DNA of 47,221 nt from a virus: IMG/VR virus record IMGVR_UViG_3300048686_000319, positions 1 through 47,221 of that record; one strand, written 5' to 3'. A program made the translations under genes and the position numbers. Below, in pieces: positions 16,453 to 27,072 of this stretch. The notes beneath the pieces are model-generated. The model saw nothing but the letters and a program-made list of their open reading frames with translations, searched no databases and was not told where the DNA came from. Within the stretch, counting starts at the first letter, position 1, and every line of letters starts with the position of its first letter.

Positions 16453-18267
16453 GTGGCCAAAACAGTAGAACAGATAAAAGCTTGGCTAGATAGCCCAAAT
16501 AGAAAATGTATATTAGCGGATATAGGTTACTATAGTACTACTGAAAAAACAATGTATTTATCTACATTAACTTATTACGATGGTAATATAGAATACTTGC
16601 CTATTATAGTAGGAGGTATTTCTTTTGCAGAATCTTTGTCAACCGATTTAACTGTATCTATTAATTATGGAACTATTGAATTAGAAAATACAGGCGGTGC
16701 TTATGACAGCTTTTTACAGTATATATGGAAACGAAGAAATATTAATTTATATATCGGTGATCCTAGTTGGCCAAAAAGTGATTTTACACTAATTTTTAGT
16801 GGATTAGTCGAAAATTTAGTATCTAGTGGAGAATCTAGTTTACAGTTAACTTTGGTTGATAAACTAGAGAGTCTTAACGAAGCTATTACTACTAAAACTA
16901 GTAAAAATTTAACTGGAAATTATACTATAAAAAATAGTCCAGAAGAAAAGCTACTGCCAGTATTATTTGGAGAAGTATTTAATTTAAGTCCTATGTTAGT
17001 AGATAATGGAATCAACTATGATGATGGCCCATGGACTGGAACTATTATTAATATAAATAATACTGTAGGTATTAATATTGGTGATTCTATTACTGCTACA
17101 GATAGTTCTGGTAGTGATGGTGCAGGAGTTCTATATGGTGGAACCCCAATTAGTTGTATAGTTTCAAATATATTAGACAATAACAAAATAATGTATACAG
17201 TAACTGGAGGGACAAGACCTCGCCCAGGTAATATAACAAATTTAACAATAGCTGGTATAGTTTATGCTCCTATTACAGGTAAAGGAATAAATATTAGCTA
17301 TGTTAAAGGAACCGGTGGACCAGTATATAAAATAACCGATGGAATTAGTTCTCCATATCTAGATGAAATAATCGAAGCTAGAGATAAAGCCGCACCTATT
17401 GAAATTAATACTTCTAGACTTTCTGTAGGTGAGTTTATGCTTAAATATAACCTATATGGTACAATTACTTGTAGTGCTAGAAGTTTTCCAGTAGCTGATT
17501 GTACTGTTCCAAAAATAATTTCTCACATAGTAAAAAACTATGGTACTAATAAATTAACAGATGCTGATTTAGAATTAAACTCTATTAGCCCAGATAAACT
17601 AGATTATACAGTTGGAATATATGTTACTGAAAGAACTAATATATTAGAGGTTTGTAATGAGTTAGCTAAAAGTATAAATTGCGGCCTGTATTATAGCCCA
17701 ATTACGATCAGTAATACAGGTGAGGTAACAAGCGGAAAACTAAGATTAGTAGAGCTAAAAGTTCCGTCTACTTCTGTTGGGGCCGTTGAGTTAAATGATA
17801 GCTTAATGCTAGAAGGAACTTTGCAAATAACGGAAAGTTTCCAAGTAAAACCATCAATTAAATTAGGTTACTGTAAAAATTATACTACTCAACAATCTCA
17901 AGATCTAGCTTTGGCTCTTAATCCTACACATGGAAATGTTTACAAAGATCAGTACTGGTATGTAGAAGTTAAAGATAGTGATATTATTAATCTCTATTCT
18001 GATACAGGAGAGGTCAAGGAAGAACTAACGCATTTATTGGTTACTAGTGAGGCCCAGTTAGAGGCTATGAGTAGATTAGATTTATGGAAAATACCCAGAC
18101 ATTTAATAACTGCTACTTATTTACCTCATTTAATATTTACACAACTTGGTGATATTGTAACTATTAAATCTAATAGGTTTGGTTTGTCTAATGGAAAGCC
18201 TGGACTAGTATATTCTATAAGTAGAGATTGGATTACTGGTTTTATTGAAATTGGAGTTTTAATATAA
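16453..18267 (+). CDS. Tail hub / baseplate-hub-like protein
   Basis: 604 residues, GTG start at 16453 with AGGAG at 16441-16445. N-terminus (KCILADIGYYSTTEKTMYLS then LPIIVGGISFAESLS and LFSGLVENL-like) and C-terminus (FTQLGDIVTIKSNRFGLSNG, ISRDWITGFIEIGVL) follow the pattern of siphophage hub proteins such as gene transfer agent gp13 and the hub part of gpJ. A module at about residues 191-270 (17024-17262) appears inserted and has a clear relative in the 2787-residue tip protein downstream. Likely forms the trimer closing the tail tube end, binding Dit above and tip protein below. Stop overlaps the next ATG by one base. Confidence 0.72.
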   Translation: MAKTVEQIKAWLDSPNRKCILADIGYYSTTEKTMYLSTLTYYDGNIEYLPIIVGGISFAESLSTDLTVSINYGTIELENTGGAYDSFLQYIWKRRNINLYIGDPSWPKSDFTLIFSGLVENLVSSGESSLQLTLVDKLESLNEAITTKTSKNLTGNYTIKNSPEEKLLPVLFGEVFNLSPMLVDNGINYDDGPWTGTIININNTVGINIGDSITATDSSGSDGAGVLYGGTPISCIVSNILDNNKIMYTVTGGTRPRPGNITNLTIAGIVYAPITGKGINISYVKGTGGPVYKITDGISSPYLDEIIEARDKAAPIEINTSRLSVGEFMLKYNLYGTITCSARSFPVADCTVPKIISHIVKNYGTNKLTDADLELNSISPDKLDYTVGIYVTERTNILEVCNELAKSINCGLYYSPITISNTGEVTSGKLRLVELKVPSTSVGAVELNDSLMLEGTLQITESFQVKPSIKLGYCKNYTTQQSQDLALALNPTHGNVYKDQYWYVEVKDSDIINLYSDTGEVKEELTHLLVTSEAQLEAMSRLDLWKIPRHLITATYLPHLIFTQLGDIVTIKSNRFGLSNGKPGLVYSISRDWITGFIEIGVLI

Positions 18268-18698
18268 TGCCGGCAATTAATTCTAGAGACGTAGAAATAC
18301 AAAAAATATATCCAAGATTACTTTCATTAACTCATAATGCCGCTGATTTAGATATTAGATTCGAGGGAACTAATATAATTGTTAAAATAATTTTGGATGA
18401 TATTGAAGGTATTCCTCAATATATAACTTCATATATTATAAAACTATGGAGAACAGGGGAAACTGTAGGTACCGCTACTACTGATTGGTGGTATGACACT
18501 TGGCAACCAAATAATATGTTAAAAGCTAATACTCTTAATGAGGTATTTTTTAACTTATTACAATTACCAAATCCACCACAACGTATAAGCGAAATAGGTA
18601 TAAATTATCAAATAGCTTGTAGATCAGTAGATACAATGAATGTTACTAGTGCCAAAAGTACATTAGGTAGTATTCTTATTAAGACGATAAATGTATAA
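18267..18698 (+). CDS. Small tail tip protein of unknown function
   Basis: 143 residues, mostly beta-type sequence with LDIRFEGTNIIVKIILDDIE near the middle and WWYDTWQPN further on. Not recognised. It is translationally linked to the hub gene (TAATG overlap) and ends ten bases before the tip protein gene, so it probably belongs to the tip complex, perhaps as a small connector between hub and tip protein. Confidence 0.5.
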   Translation: MPAINSRDVEIQKIYPRLLSLTHNAADLDIRFEGTNIIVKIILDDIEGIPQYITSYIIKLWRTGETVGTATTDWWYDTWQPNNMLKANTLNEVFFNLLQLPNPPQRISEIGINYQIACRSVDTMNVTSAKSTLGSILIKTINV

Positions 18699-18707
18699 GG
18701 ATAAGAT

Positions 18708-21700
18708 ATGTCACTAATTGTTAATAGCGGGTATAAATCTTTAAATTTATATTTTACAAAACCCAGCGGAGGATTTTTCATAGATGATAATACTACTGCT
18801 GGAGCTCAGCAGTCGTTAGATAATTCTTTGCGTACAGATATAGATAATTTGTATATTTGGGTTAGTGAGACAAATAATTTCGTTGCCAGTGAGCTTAATT
18901 TAGTGTATAAAGGCAACTTTTTAGATTTTATCTCTATTACAAAAATTAATGTAACAACTGATCTAAGTGCACCAGAGTACATAGATTTAATAGATAATAA
19001 GACGTATTATATTAGATATGCTATTACAAGTACTCTTGATCCAAGTCTAATAGTTAAAAGCATCCAACAAGTCGGAACTACTTTAGACATTTCTTTAGAA
19101 ATTCAAGGCTGGTTAACAAGAGATCCTGTTGAGATAGAAACAGATGCTGAGGGGGATCCTCCAACTCCATTTCCAACATTTTACACAGGTACTTTTACAG
19201 TTTATAAATATAGTAGTAATATTACTACTGCTGACTCTGTTCAATATAGTATTGTAGCAAATAGTAGTATTGGAGGAGTTACTGCTGAGATAATAACTAC
19301 TGATGGAGATTCTTCTAAAGGAAGATACAGGATAACAGGAATTTCTGATTTAGTAGGTAATATAACTCTTAGAGCAGTTTATACAGATCCACTAAATAGT
19401 TCCAGAGTTATAACAATTGATAAAATATTAAACGTTAGTAAACGCAGACCTGGAGCTAGTGCCTCTATAGTTGAGTTAAGTGGTAATGGTATAGCTTTTG
19501 TTAAAACTGCTAATAGCGGAGAAACATTACCTTTAACAAGAGAAATTTCAGCAACGGTTACAAATATCCCTTCACCTATTTATACCTGGTATGAAGTAGG
19601 AGTAACAGACACACCAATTACATTTTTATCTGGTCAAACAAACAGTAATAGTCATCCAGGCTTATATACTAGAGATTTGTCTAAATTAAATGAATTAACG
19701 GTTAACAAAACTATATTTAATAATGTAACTAGTCCAGCTACAAAAACTATCAGAGTAGTAGTAACAAGCAACACAAATACAAATATTGAGGTTAGTGATA
19801 CTTTTACTTATTACTATTTACAAGAAGGTAGCGACGCATTAGTTTTAGGTTTAGAAAACGAAAATCAAAGTATATCTTTTACAGGAAACTTACAAAATTC
19901 GATTATATTAAATTCTGCTACACCAATAACTACTAAATTAATATTGGTTAGGGGCAATATCGTTATTAATCCTTTGCTTACAGATCCTACTTCTACTGCT
20001 GCTGATAGTTTAGCAGTTAATAAAATTAGTACGATTGTATTTAGTGCAAGTTCTAGCGATCTGAATGTAACAAATATTACTATTAATCAAACAAGTGGTG
20101 AAATAAGTATACCAAGAAATACAACACTTTTTCCACCAGATAGTTTTCTTAGTGCTGAAATAACTTTTACAGCTACTGTAACTTTTATTAGCGGAAGCGT
20201 TACAACATTAAACAAAAAATTAGTAATTAATGCTGTTTTTGATGGGGGAACGGGAGAAGCTTATTGGTTAGTAAATAATCCTAAAATTTTAATTAAACAA
20301 AAAGATGGTAATTTAAATTTTAGTAGTATTAGTTGGACAGCTAAAAAATCTATTAATGGTACTGTTGCTAATTATACTACTGGTTATTTTAAGGTTTATA
20401 AAGATACTACACTATTAGCCACTCCTGCTAATTATTCCGTATTAAATGGAACAGTTACTGTATCATCATTAGATAAAACAGCCGGATATTATAGATTAGA
20501 ATTATATAGTGATAGCGCGTTTACTAAACTAATAGATCAAGACGATATACAGATATATGAAGAAAGTAATGATGGGGTTGTAGTATTCAATGACAATAAA
20601 GATCACATAATTATTCGTAGCACAAGCAATGATATTACTTATTTAGGCACAGGAACATACTTTTACGTACAACAAGGAGAGAATGTTTTTACTGCTAATA
20701 TTGCTGGAGCAACATATGCTTATAATACTGTACAGAAAAAACTAGCAGTTAGTAAAACAATAACAAGCAAACAATTTTATATAAAATCTATAGTATTTGG
20801 ACCCGGACTGACTGTTACTATACCATCGGGTTGGAATTGGGGTCAAAAATTTACTATAAGAAATAATACAGATTTGATTTGGGAAGATTGGTCTAATATT
20901 ACTCTTGATGACGGAGTAACTCAAGCTTATGTACAATTTGAGATAGCATACTCTAAAGCAGGAACTAACGGTGATATAACTACAGAGATAAGCACTCAAC
21001 GTATTGCTGTAGCAAAAGACTCTTCAACTATTGTAGTAGATATAGATAATGACAATCATCAAATTCCATTCACAACATCAAATACTGGTATTTATAACAA
21101 TAGTGGAACAAAAATTCAGGTATTTGATACAACACAAGAGTTACAGTATGTAAGTACAAATGCTACATTGGTAAAAGGCCAGTGGAAAATAACTCAGGCA
21201 ATAGGCACAGATATAGCTAGTCCAAGTATTCCAACTCAACCAGCATTGATTGGTCTTATAGCACAAAAATATGCAGAAATAGCTGATCATACAGGAATGA
21301 GTGCAAATGCACAAACAGCAAAAATAGAGTATAGAATTAGTGCTAGAACTAATTTAGATGTATTAGTAACTGGAATTATTGCAAGACAAACCTTTGTTAA
21401 AGTACTAAACGCTACAGCTATATATAGGCTTGTCGGAACAACAAGTATACTTAGATTTAATAATGGCACATTTAGTTCCTTAACTGTTAGCGCTCAAAAA
21501 TTAGAAGGTGGAATAAACGAAGTATTTGCTGGATGGTTTAGCTACTGCTTAAAACTTCCAAATGAAACACTTACTCAAGAAGAACCAAGAACTCAAAATT
21601 TAACTATTAGTCTACCACCAAATACTGTTGTTAGTACTGTAATAGTTAAATTATACAGGGAAGAAACAGGTGGTACAGCACTAGATTCAGCTGAGTTACC

Positions 21701-24700
21701 AATTATTCCACAACCACAAGACGGACTTGACGGAAACATAAAGCCTTGGATTGTTAAAACTAGTGACTATACTGCAGAATCAGGTGATAGAATTATTGCC
21801 GATACTAAACTTGCGTATCAAAATAATACTACTTTTACTATTACACTACCTTATGCTCCTGTTGTTGGCACGAGTGTAACTATAACAGATGGTTGGAATT
21901 TTGCACAAAAAAATCTAATAGTAGGTAGAAACAGCTCATTAATTGTAAATGCACAACAAATTGGTGAAGACAGAGACATTAATTTAGATGTTCAAAATAC
22001 TACTTATGAATTTATTTATACTGGCCCAACTCGTGGTTGGGACTTTACGGCTACAGCAGGGCCAAAAGGTGAAGCCGGCAATGATGCCACTTTACTAACT
22101 TTAGAATATACAGATTTATCTTTTATCTACGACAGTTATAATAGTACAGATACATCTACTCCTAGCGCTATTACGTTTACTGCTTCTAAACAAAATATAC
22201 AAGGTACTGTAACTTTTATCGCCAGAGCATACGATGAAAATAATGTAGATATAGGGCCAGTAACACTTACAGGCAGCGGCGATACAAGAACCCTTAGTGC
22301 AACTAATTTTAACACAATTAGTGGCGTAGCCAATAGATTAAATATTCGTTATGTAAAAGTAACAGCTAGTTTAACAGCATTAAATTCTAACGAAGTTTTT
22401 ACTGATACTGTAACAATTAATAGATTAGATAACGGTAGCGATGCTCTAGTTCATCAATTAACTAATGAGAGTCATATTCTAGCTGCTAGTGCAACCGGCG
22501 TTGTTAGTAGTTATTCAGGCGCGTCTACTTTTGGTTATTTATACCTTGGCGCCGTAAACGAAACGATGAATTGGAGTATTACCAAATCCGATAGTACGGG
22601 ACTAACAACTCAATTAATAAAACCAGAAAAGATAAGCACAAGTGGCACTATAAGTAATATCAGCGGGAATGGAACTAGCGGTAGTCCGTGGACGGCAACT
22701 GTTAGTAATATGTCAACTACTACTGGTCTTGTACCAGGCGATATAATCAGCGCACTAGAAAATAATACCGGAAGATTATATGGAGGCAATCCTAGTAGTA
22801 TAACTGTTGAAACTGTTAATCAAGGTACTAAGACTATAACATATAGAGTAATTGGAGGAACTACACCAATTGCAGGAGTAGTAGGCGGCATAGCTAAAGG
22901 TCACAACAGATACCAAGTATCTACTACTAATTTAACGGATAATGTAGCAGCAGCTACAAGCACAATAACAGCATCAAAAGGCTTAACACTATCTGAAAAA
23001 GTATTTTCTATAGCTAAATCTAAAGAGGGTAGTATTTTCTTAATTCTTGATTTAAGCAATGATAATGCTAATGTAGCAACTCTTAATGACGGAACAGGTG
23101 GAAACTATTCTTTAGCTACTACTACGGTAACAGCCCTTGTAGGTAGTGTAAATGTATTACCAACAATATCAAATTTAACTATTACTCCTAGTACCGGAGT
23201 AACTTTTAGTTACACCAAAAATACTGATGCAGCTGTAACTGGACTTAATACAGCAACAGCAGTTCCTATAAGTCCAATTGCTATTAATAATCTTAGTGTT
23301 AATATTACAAATTTAACACCAGATAATGGTAAATTGACTATATCAATTACTTATCTAGGTACAGTATATAGTACTGATTTTACAGTTACAAAAGCTAAGG
23401 TTGGGCCTACTGGAGAACCTGCTTTAATGTATACAATAGAAGCAGATAGTGAAATACAATATGATCCTAATACTGAGACATTTAGTCCCTCAACCGTAGT
23501 AATTAATGCATATAGGACTAGTGGAAATAATATACGCGAAGATTTTACTCAAGCAGGATATGTTATACGTTTTCAATATAGTAGCAATAAAACTACTTGG
23601 ACAACTGTAGGAAGTGATGTAACAGCTAGTAGTAGAACATTAATACCTAATAATTCACTGCCAAAAACAACCAAATTTTTTCAATACTTATTGATAAAAA
23701 CAGATGTTCCAGAAGTAATACTTGATAAAGAAATAGACGTTATTAATTATACAGGAACTAATAGTAGTACGGTTACTATAGATATAGACAATGATACTCA
23801 TCAAATACCTTTTTCAACTGATGGAACAGCAGTTAGTTATGTAGAAAGCGGAACAGTAATACAAGTATTTGATAACACTACAGAACTACAGTATGTTACA
23901 AGTAATAATTTGGCTGCAGGTGAGTGGACTTTTACAGATGTATCAGGCAGAGATATTACACCAAGTTTTAGTATTAATAATATAGCACCTAATTATGGAA
24001 AGCCGCCGGAAATATTTGGGCAAAAATATGCTAAAGTAGCTGATCATAGTGCAATGTTGGCAAATACTGCCAGTGTTACCTATACTATTAAAGCAATTAA
24101 TACAAAAGGTCTATTAGTAGAAAGTATTCGAGATACTCAAACTTTTACTAAAGTTATAAGAACGGCGGTATATAGAATAGTTGGTGTTGGGCCTATTACA
24201 AAAACCAGACTTGGTGTATTTTCAAGTCTTACTGTTAAAGGGCAAAAAATTGAAGCAGGAGTAACATCCGATTTTGGGGTAGTAAGCTCACAATTACTAG
24301 GAGTTAGTGGAGCAGTTGAACTTGGTAAAACTAGTAACAGTTTATTAATTAAACCTCCAGATTGGAGTACAACAACTGGAGTAAAAGTAAGATTATATTC
24401 TGGCAATAACTCAAGCGTGGTATTAGATGAGGCAGAATTAAAAATACTATATGATGGTATAGATGGTGCTACTGTTACTGTAGATGTTTCTAATGATACT
24501 CATGATTTACCATCTGATTCAGATGGAAATGTTATTAATTGGGATAATAGTGGTACAATAATTCAAGTATTTTTAAATGCTACAGAATTACAATATGTTA
24601 CATTTAATGCAGCCGTTGCTCTAACAGCTAATCAGTGGAGAATTAGTAATATTGTAGCTAGTACAGGCTTTACCCCCGCTACAAGACCTGCCGCTATTAG

Positions 24701-27071
24701 TGGACAGCTATATGCAACGATAGGAAATCATAGTGCATTAACGGCTGGAATAGATACTGCAACGGTAAATTATTATGTAGAAGCGCATGCAAATGGACTA
24801 TTAGTAACAGGTTTACTTGGTTCACAAACTTTTACTAAAGTTAGAAGAACAGCGGTATATCGTATTACAAACACTGAAGTAATAAGTGTAACAAAAAATG
24901 GAGCGGTAAATAATCTAACTATTAGTTCTCAAAAAATAGACGGTAATACAATTGAAGATCATTTTGGTTGGATAACTGAACAGTTAGACAGCGGACCAGT
25001 TAGTGCTAGAATTCAACTATCTAATAATAGTGGCTATATAACTACAGCTACAAATACAACTAAAAAAGTAACGATCAGACTATATGCTACTAGCAACGAT
25101 ACTATACTTTTAGATACTGCTGAGATTAAAGTTGTAAATGATGGTATAGATGGAACCCATGCTGCACAAGTAAGTTATAGTAATGGAACTCATTTAGTTC
25201 CTGTAACACCACTGCCTAACTGGTCAGGCAGTGGTGGAGTAATAAAAGTATATGATGGTTCGACAACTCTAACACTAAAAAGCACTAATTTAGTTACAAG
25301 TCCAACTTATCCAACCGAAAAAGGTTACTATTATTTAGCTATTACAAAAGTTAGCGGAGATACACTAACTGTTGGAAGTTTGAGCACTACAAACTTTACA
25401 GACGTAACACTAGCGCAATGGGCAGGTACTTTAACACAACCTACCGTTTATAGAATAACTGCTTATATACGTACAGAAAGGGACTTTCAAGTATCAGTTA
25501 GTACAGATGCAACTTTAGTATATACTCGTGATCCAGTTATTTATAAATTAATAGTTAATCCCCTTGTAGTTAATAAAGCACCAAATGCAGAAGTTTTTTC
25601 ACCGGCTAGTATTAGTGTAAATATGTATAGAACTATTGGGGAAGATACTGTTCTATACTCCACCCCACTAATAAGTATTGATTCTAGTACTGATGGTACT
25701 AACTATGGTGCTCCATCATCATATAATAATGAACATTCGTTAAGTTATACAATACCACAAAATACAAGATCTATAAGAATACGAGCATATAATAGTGCAG
25801 CAATTAATCAAAACTATTTAATAGATAGTCAAATAGTTAGTATTACAATTAGCGGAGCGCAAGGTGTTCAAGGAGTTGGCGGTACTGGTGTCAAAGACGT
25901 TACATTTAATGTTGCCGATGGATATATTAAAAAATTAGCCGATGGAAGTCTCAGCCCATCTAGTATTGCTATTACTGCAACCCCTTCTCCAGACATATCT
26001 AATCCAACCTATGCCTGGACAGTTACAGATCCTGGTAATAATGCTGCTTTAAATCGCTTAACTACTAATGGTCCAGGCAACACAACTACTTTAACCATAG
26101 GCAATACTATTACTGCTATGGTTAGAGTTACCTGTGAAGTAAGAGAAAATGGAACAAGAATATTTGATAAGACTGTTTCATTTATTATACTAACAGATGG
26201 AATTGATGGAAAAACCGGACTTAGAACAGCTACTGGATATATCTACTATAAATCTGAACAAGTAGCAAAACCAGCCGATCCTTCAAGCCAAAATGTTAGT
26301 TATCAGTTTACTACCGGAACATTTAGTGGAGGAGATCTTGCTAATAACGGAAGCTGGAGTAAAGATGCACCTATATTTGATCCAACAAATAGTAGTAATT
26401 ATTGGGTAGCTACTTATACAGCTGTAGAAAATTCACCAGCATCTAATAGTAGTACCGGAAACAATTTAACATTTGGAGTTGCAACAAAAACTATTGGATT
26501 CAGCGGAATTGTTACCTTTAGTAGTTTACAAACTGCAGGTGCAACTATTATCAATGGTGATAATATTACAACTGGTAAAGTAAAAGCAGCCTATATTGCA
26601 ACCGAAGCTTTACAAGTTAAAGATTCTGCTGGTAATGTAGTTTTTACAGCTGGAATAAATGGTGGATTTACTGGTATACCATACGCCAGTATAACTGGTA
26701 GCAAACCTCCAGTAGATGCTACCAATGGTATGACAGCTGCAGAAGCTTTAACTTTAGGTAATAAGCTTAATAAAGCAGCAGCTGATACACTTACTGGAGC
26801 TATTCACGTTTCTACTAATGGGTCTATATGGGTAGGATCTAGTGCTCCTACTTGGAATGGCCAAGCTGCAAATGATCCTAATAATAATACTAGTGGAATT
26901 TTAATTTCTCCAAACGGAATTGTTGGTATCAAAAGTGGAAATCCTCAATTTGTTTTAAAGAACGATGGAGAAGCAATATTTAGAGGAACAATGACTGCTG
27001 GTAAAATTACAGACGGTAGCGGAAAATTTATAATAGATTTAGATCAAAAGTATATACTAATAGAGAGTTAA
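18708..27071 (+). CDS. Giant tail tip protein, gpJ-like C-terminus with repeated beta domains
   Basis: 2787 residues; AAGGAT at 18697-18702 precedes the ATG. The whole chain is beta-rich Ser/Thr/Asn-rich sequence. Three tandem-type domains of about 230 residues recur at residues 774-1009, 1688-1920 and 1921-2149 (VDIDNDNHQIPF, IDIDNDTHQIPF, VDVSNDTHDLPS starts; each ends D-G-[IL]-D-G), with a half copy after. Shorter units starting GSDALV occur twice (near 19830 and 22437). Short collagen-like spacers GPKGEAGND, GPTGEP and GAQGVQGVGGTG sit between domains. The last 190 residues (INGDNITTGKVKAAYIATEA, AIFRGTMTAGKITDGSG) resemble the end of lambda gpJ, the host-specificity fibre. One domain is shared with the hub protein. 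Probably the central tail fibre that contacts the receptor. Confidence 0.72.
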   Translation: MSLIVNSGYKSLNLYFTKPSGGFFIDDNTTAGAQQSLDNSLRTDIDNLYIWVSETNNFVASELNLVYKGNFLDFISITKINVTTDLSAPEYIDLIDNKTYYIRYAITSTLDPSLIVKSIQQVGTTLDISLEIQGWLTRDPVEIETDAEGDPPTPFPTFYTGTFTVYKYSSNITTADSVQYSIVANSSIGGVTAEIITTDGDSSKGRYRITGISDLVGNITLRAVYTDPLNSSRVITIDKILNVSKRRPGASASIVELSGNGIAFVKTANSGETLPLTREISATVTNIPSPIYTWYEVGVTDTPITFLSGQTNSNSHPGLYTRDLSKLNELTVNKTIFNNVTSPATKTIRVVVTSNTNTNIEVSDTFTYYYLQEGSDALVLGLENENQSISFTGNLQNSIILNSATPITTKLILVRGNIVINPLLTDPTSTAADSLAVNKISTIVFSASSSDLNVTNITINQTSGEISIPRNTTLFPPDSFLSAEITFTATVTFISGSVTTLNKKLVINAVFDGGTGEAYWLVNNPKILIKQKDGNLNFSSISWTAKKSINGTVANYTTGYFKVYKDTTLLATPANYSVLNGTVTVSSLDKTAGYYRLELYSDSAFTKLIDQDDIQIYEESNDGVVVFNDNKDHIIIRSTSNDITYLGTGTYFYVQQGENVFTANIAGATYAYNTVQKKLAVSKTITSKQFYIKSIVFGPGLTVTIPSGWNWGQKFTIRNNTDLIWEDWSNITLDDGVTQAYVQFEIAYSKAGTNGDITTEISTQRIAVAKDSSTIVVDIDNDNHQIPFTTSNTGIYNNSGTKIQVFDTTQELQYVSTNATLVKGQWKITQAIGTDIASPSIPTQPALIGLIAQKYAEIADHTGMSANAQTAKIEYRISARTNLDVLVTGIIARQTFVKVLNATAIYRLVGTTSILRFNNGTFSSLTVSAQKLEGGINEVFAGWFSYCLKLPNETLTQEEPRTQNLTISLPPNTVVSTVIVKLYREETGGTALDSAELPIIPQPQDGLDGNIKPWIVKTSDYTAESGDRIIADTKLAYQNNTTFTITLPYAPVVGTSVTITDGWNFAQKNLIVGRNSSLIVNAQQIGEDRDINLDVQNTTYEFIYTGPTRGWDFTATAGPKGEAGNDATLLTLEYTDLSFIYDSYNSTDTSTPSAITFTASKQNIQGTVTFIARAYDENNVDIGPVTLTGSGDTRTLSATNFNTISGVANRLNIRYVKVTASLTALNSNEVFTDTVTINRLDNGSDALVHQLTNESHILAASATGVVSSYSGASTFGYLYLGAVNETMNWSITKSDSTGLTTQLIKPEKISTSGTISNISGNGTSGSPWTATVSNMSTTTGLVPGDIISALENNTGRLYGGNPSSITVETVNQGTKTITYRVIGGTTPIAGVVGGIAKGHNRYQVSTTNLTDNVAAATSTITASKGLTLSEKVFSIAKSKEGSIFLILDLSNDNANVATLNDGTGGNYSLATTTVTALVGSVNVLPTISNLTITPSTGVTFSYTKNTDAAVTGLNTATAVPISPIAINNLSVNITNLTPDNGKLTISITYLGTVYSTDFTVTKAKVGPTGEPALMYTIEADSEIQYDPNTETFSPSTVVINAYRTSGNNIREDFTQAGYVIRFQYSSNKTTWTTVGSDVTASSRTLIPNNSLPKTTKFFQYLLIKTDVPEVILDKEIDVINYTGTNSSTVTIDIDNDTHQIPFSTDGTAVSYVESGTVIQVFDNTTELQYVTSNNLAAGEWTFTDVSGRDITPSFSINNIAPNYGKPPEIFGQKYAKVADHSAMLANTASVTYTIKAINTKGLLVESIRDTQTFTKVIRTAVYRIVGVGPITKTRLGVFSSLTVKGQKIEAGVTSDFGVVSSQLLGVSGAVELGKTSNSLLIKPPDWSTTTGVKVRLYSGNNSSVVLDEAELKILYDGIDGATVTVDVSNDTHDLPSDSDGNVINWDNSGTIIQVFLNATELQYVTFNAAVALTANQWRISNIVASTGFTPATRPAAISGQLYATIGNHSALTAGIDTATVNYYVEAHANGLLVTGLLGSQTFTKVRRTAVYRITNTEVISVTKNGAVNNLTISSQKIDGNTIEDHFGWITEQLDSGPVSARIQLSNNSGYITTATNTTKKVTIRLYATSNDTILLDTAEIKVVNDGIDGTHAAQVSYSNGTHLVPVTPLPNWSGSGGVIKVYDGSTTLTLKSTNLVTSPTYPTEKGYYYLAITKVSGDTLTVGSLSTTNFTDVTLAQWAGTLTQPTVYRITAYIRTERDFQVSVSTDATLVYTRDPVIYKLIVNPLVVNKAPNAEVFSPASISVNMYRTIGEDTVLYSTPLISIDSSTDGTNYGAPSSYNNEHSLSYTIPQNTRSIRIRAYNSAAINQNYLIDSQIVSITISGAQGVQGVGGTGVKDVTFNVADGYIKKLADGSLSPSSIAITATPSPDISNPTYAWTVTDPGNNAALNRLTTNGPGNTTTLTIGNTITAMVRVTCEVRENGTRIFDKTVSFIILTDGIDGKTGLRTATGYIYYKSEQVAKPADPSSQNVSYQFTTGTFSGGDLANNGSWSKDAPIFDPTNSSNYWVATYTAVENSPASNSSTGNNLTFGVATKTIGFSGIVTFSSLQTAGATIINGDNITTGKVKAAYIATEALQVKDSAGNVVFTAGINGGFTGIPYASITGSKPPVDATNGMTAAEALTLGNKLNKAAADTLTGAIHVSTNGSIWVGSSAPTWNGQAANDPNNNTSGILISPNGIVGIKSGNPQFVLKNDGEAIFRGTMTAGKITDGSGKFIIDLDQKYILIES
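21027..25530 (+). repeat. Three-and-a-half copies of a ~230-residue domain in the tip protein
   Basis: Copies at 21027-21734, 23769-24467 and 24468-25154, with a partial copy 25155-25530. Shared landmarks in order: DxxNDxHxxP, [IV]QVF-[LD]-x-[TA]-x-ELQYV, QKYA-like followed by DHS-like, QTFxKV, AxYRxxG, SSLTVxxQK and a closing DGxDG. Copies 2 and 3 are adjacent; copy 1 is separated by about 2 kb of other domains. Protein similarity is clear but DNA similarity is low, so these are old duplications. Confidence 0.75.
25207..25236 (+). repeat. Perfect 11-base inverted repeat within the tip protein gene
   Basis: Arms CACCACTGCCT (25207-25217) and AGGCAGTGGTG (25226-25236) with an 8-base loop. GC-rich compared with its surroundings. 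Would form a stable mRNA hairpin in the half-copy domain. Function unknown. Confidence 0.6.
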
Positions 27072-27072
27072 T

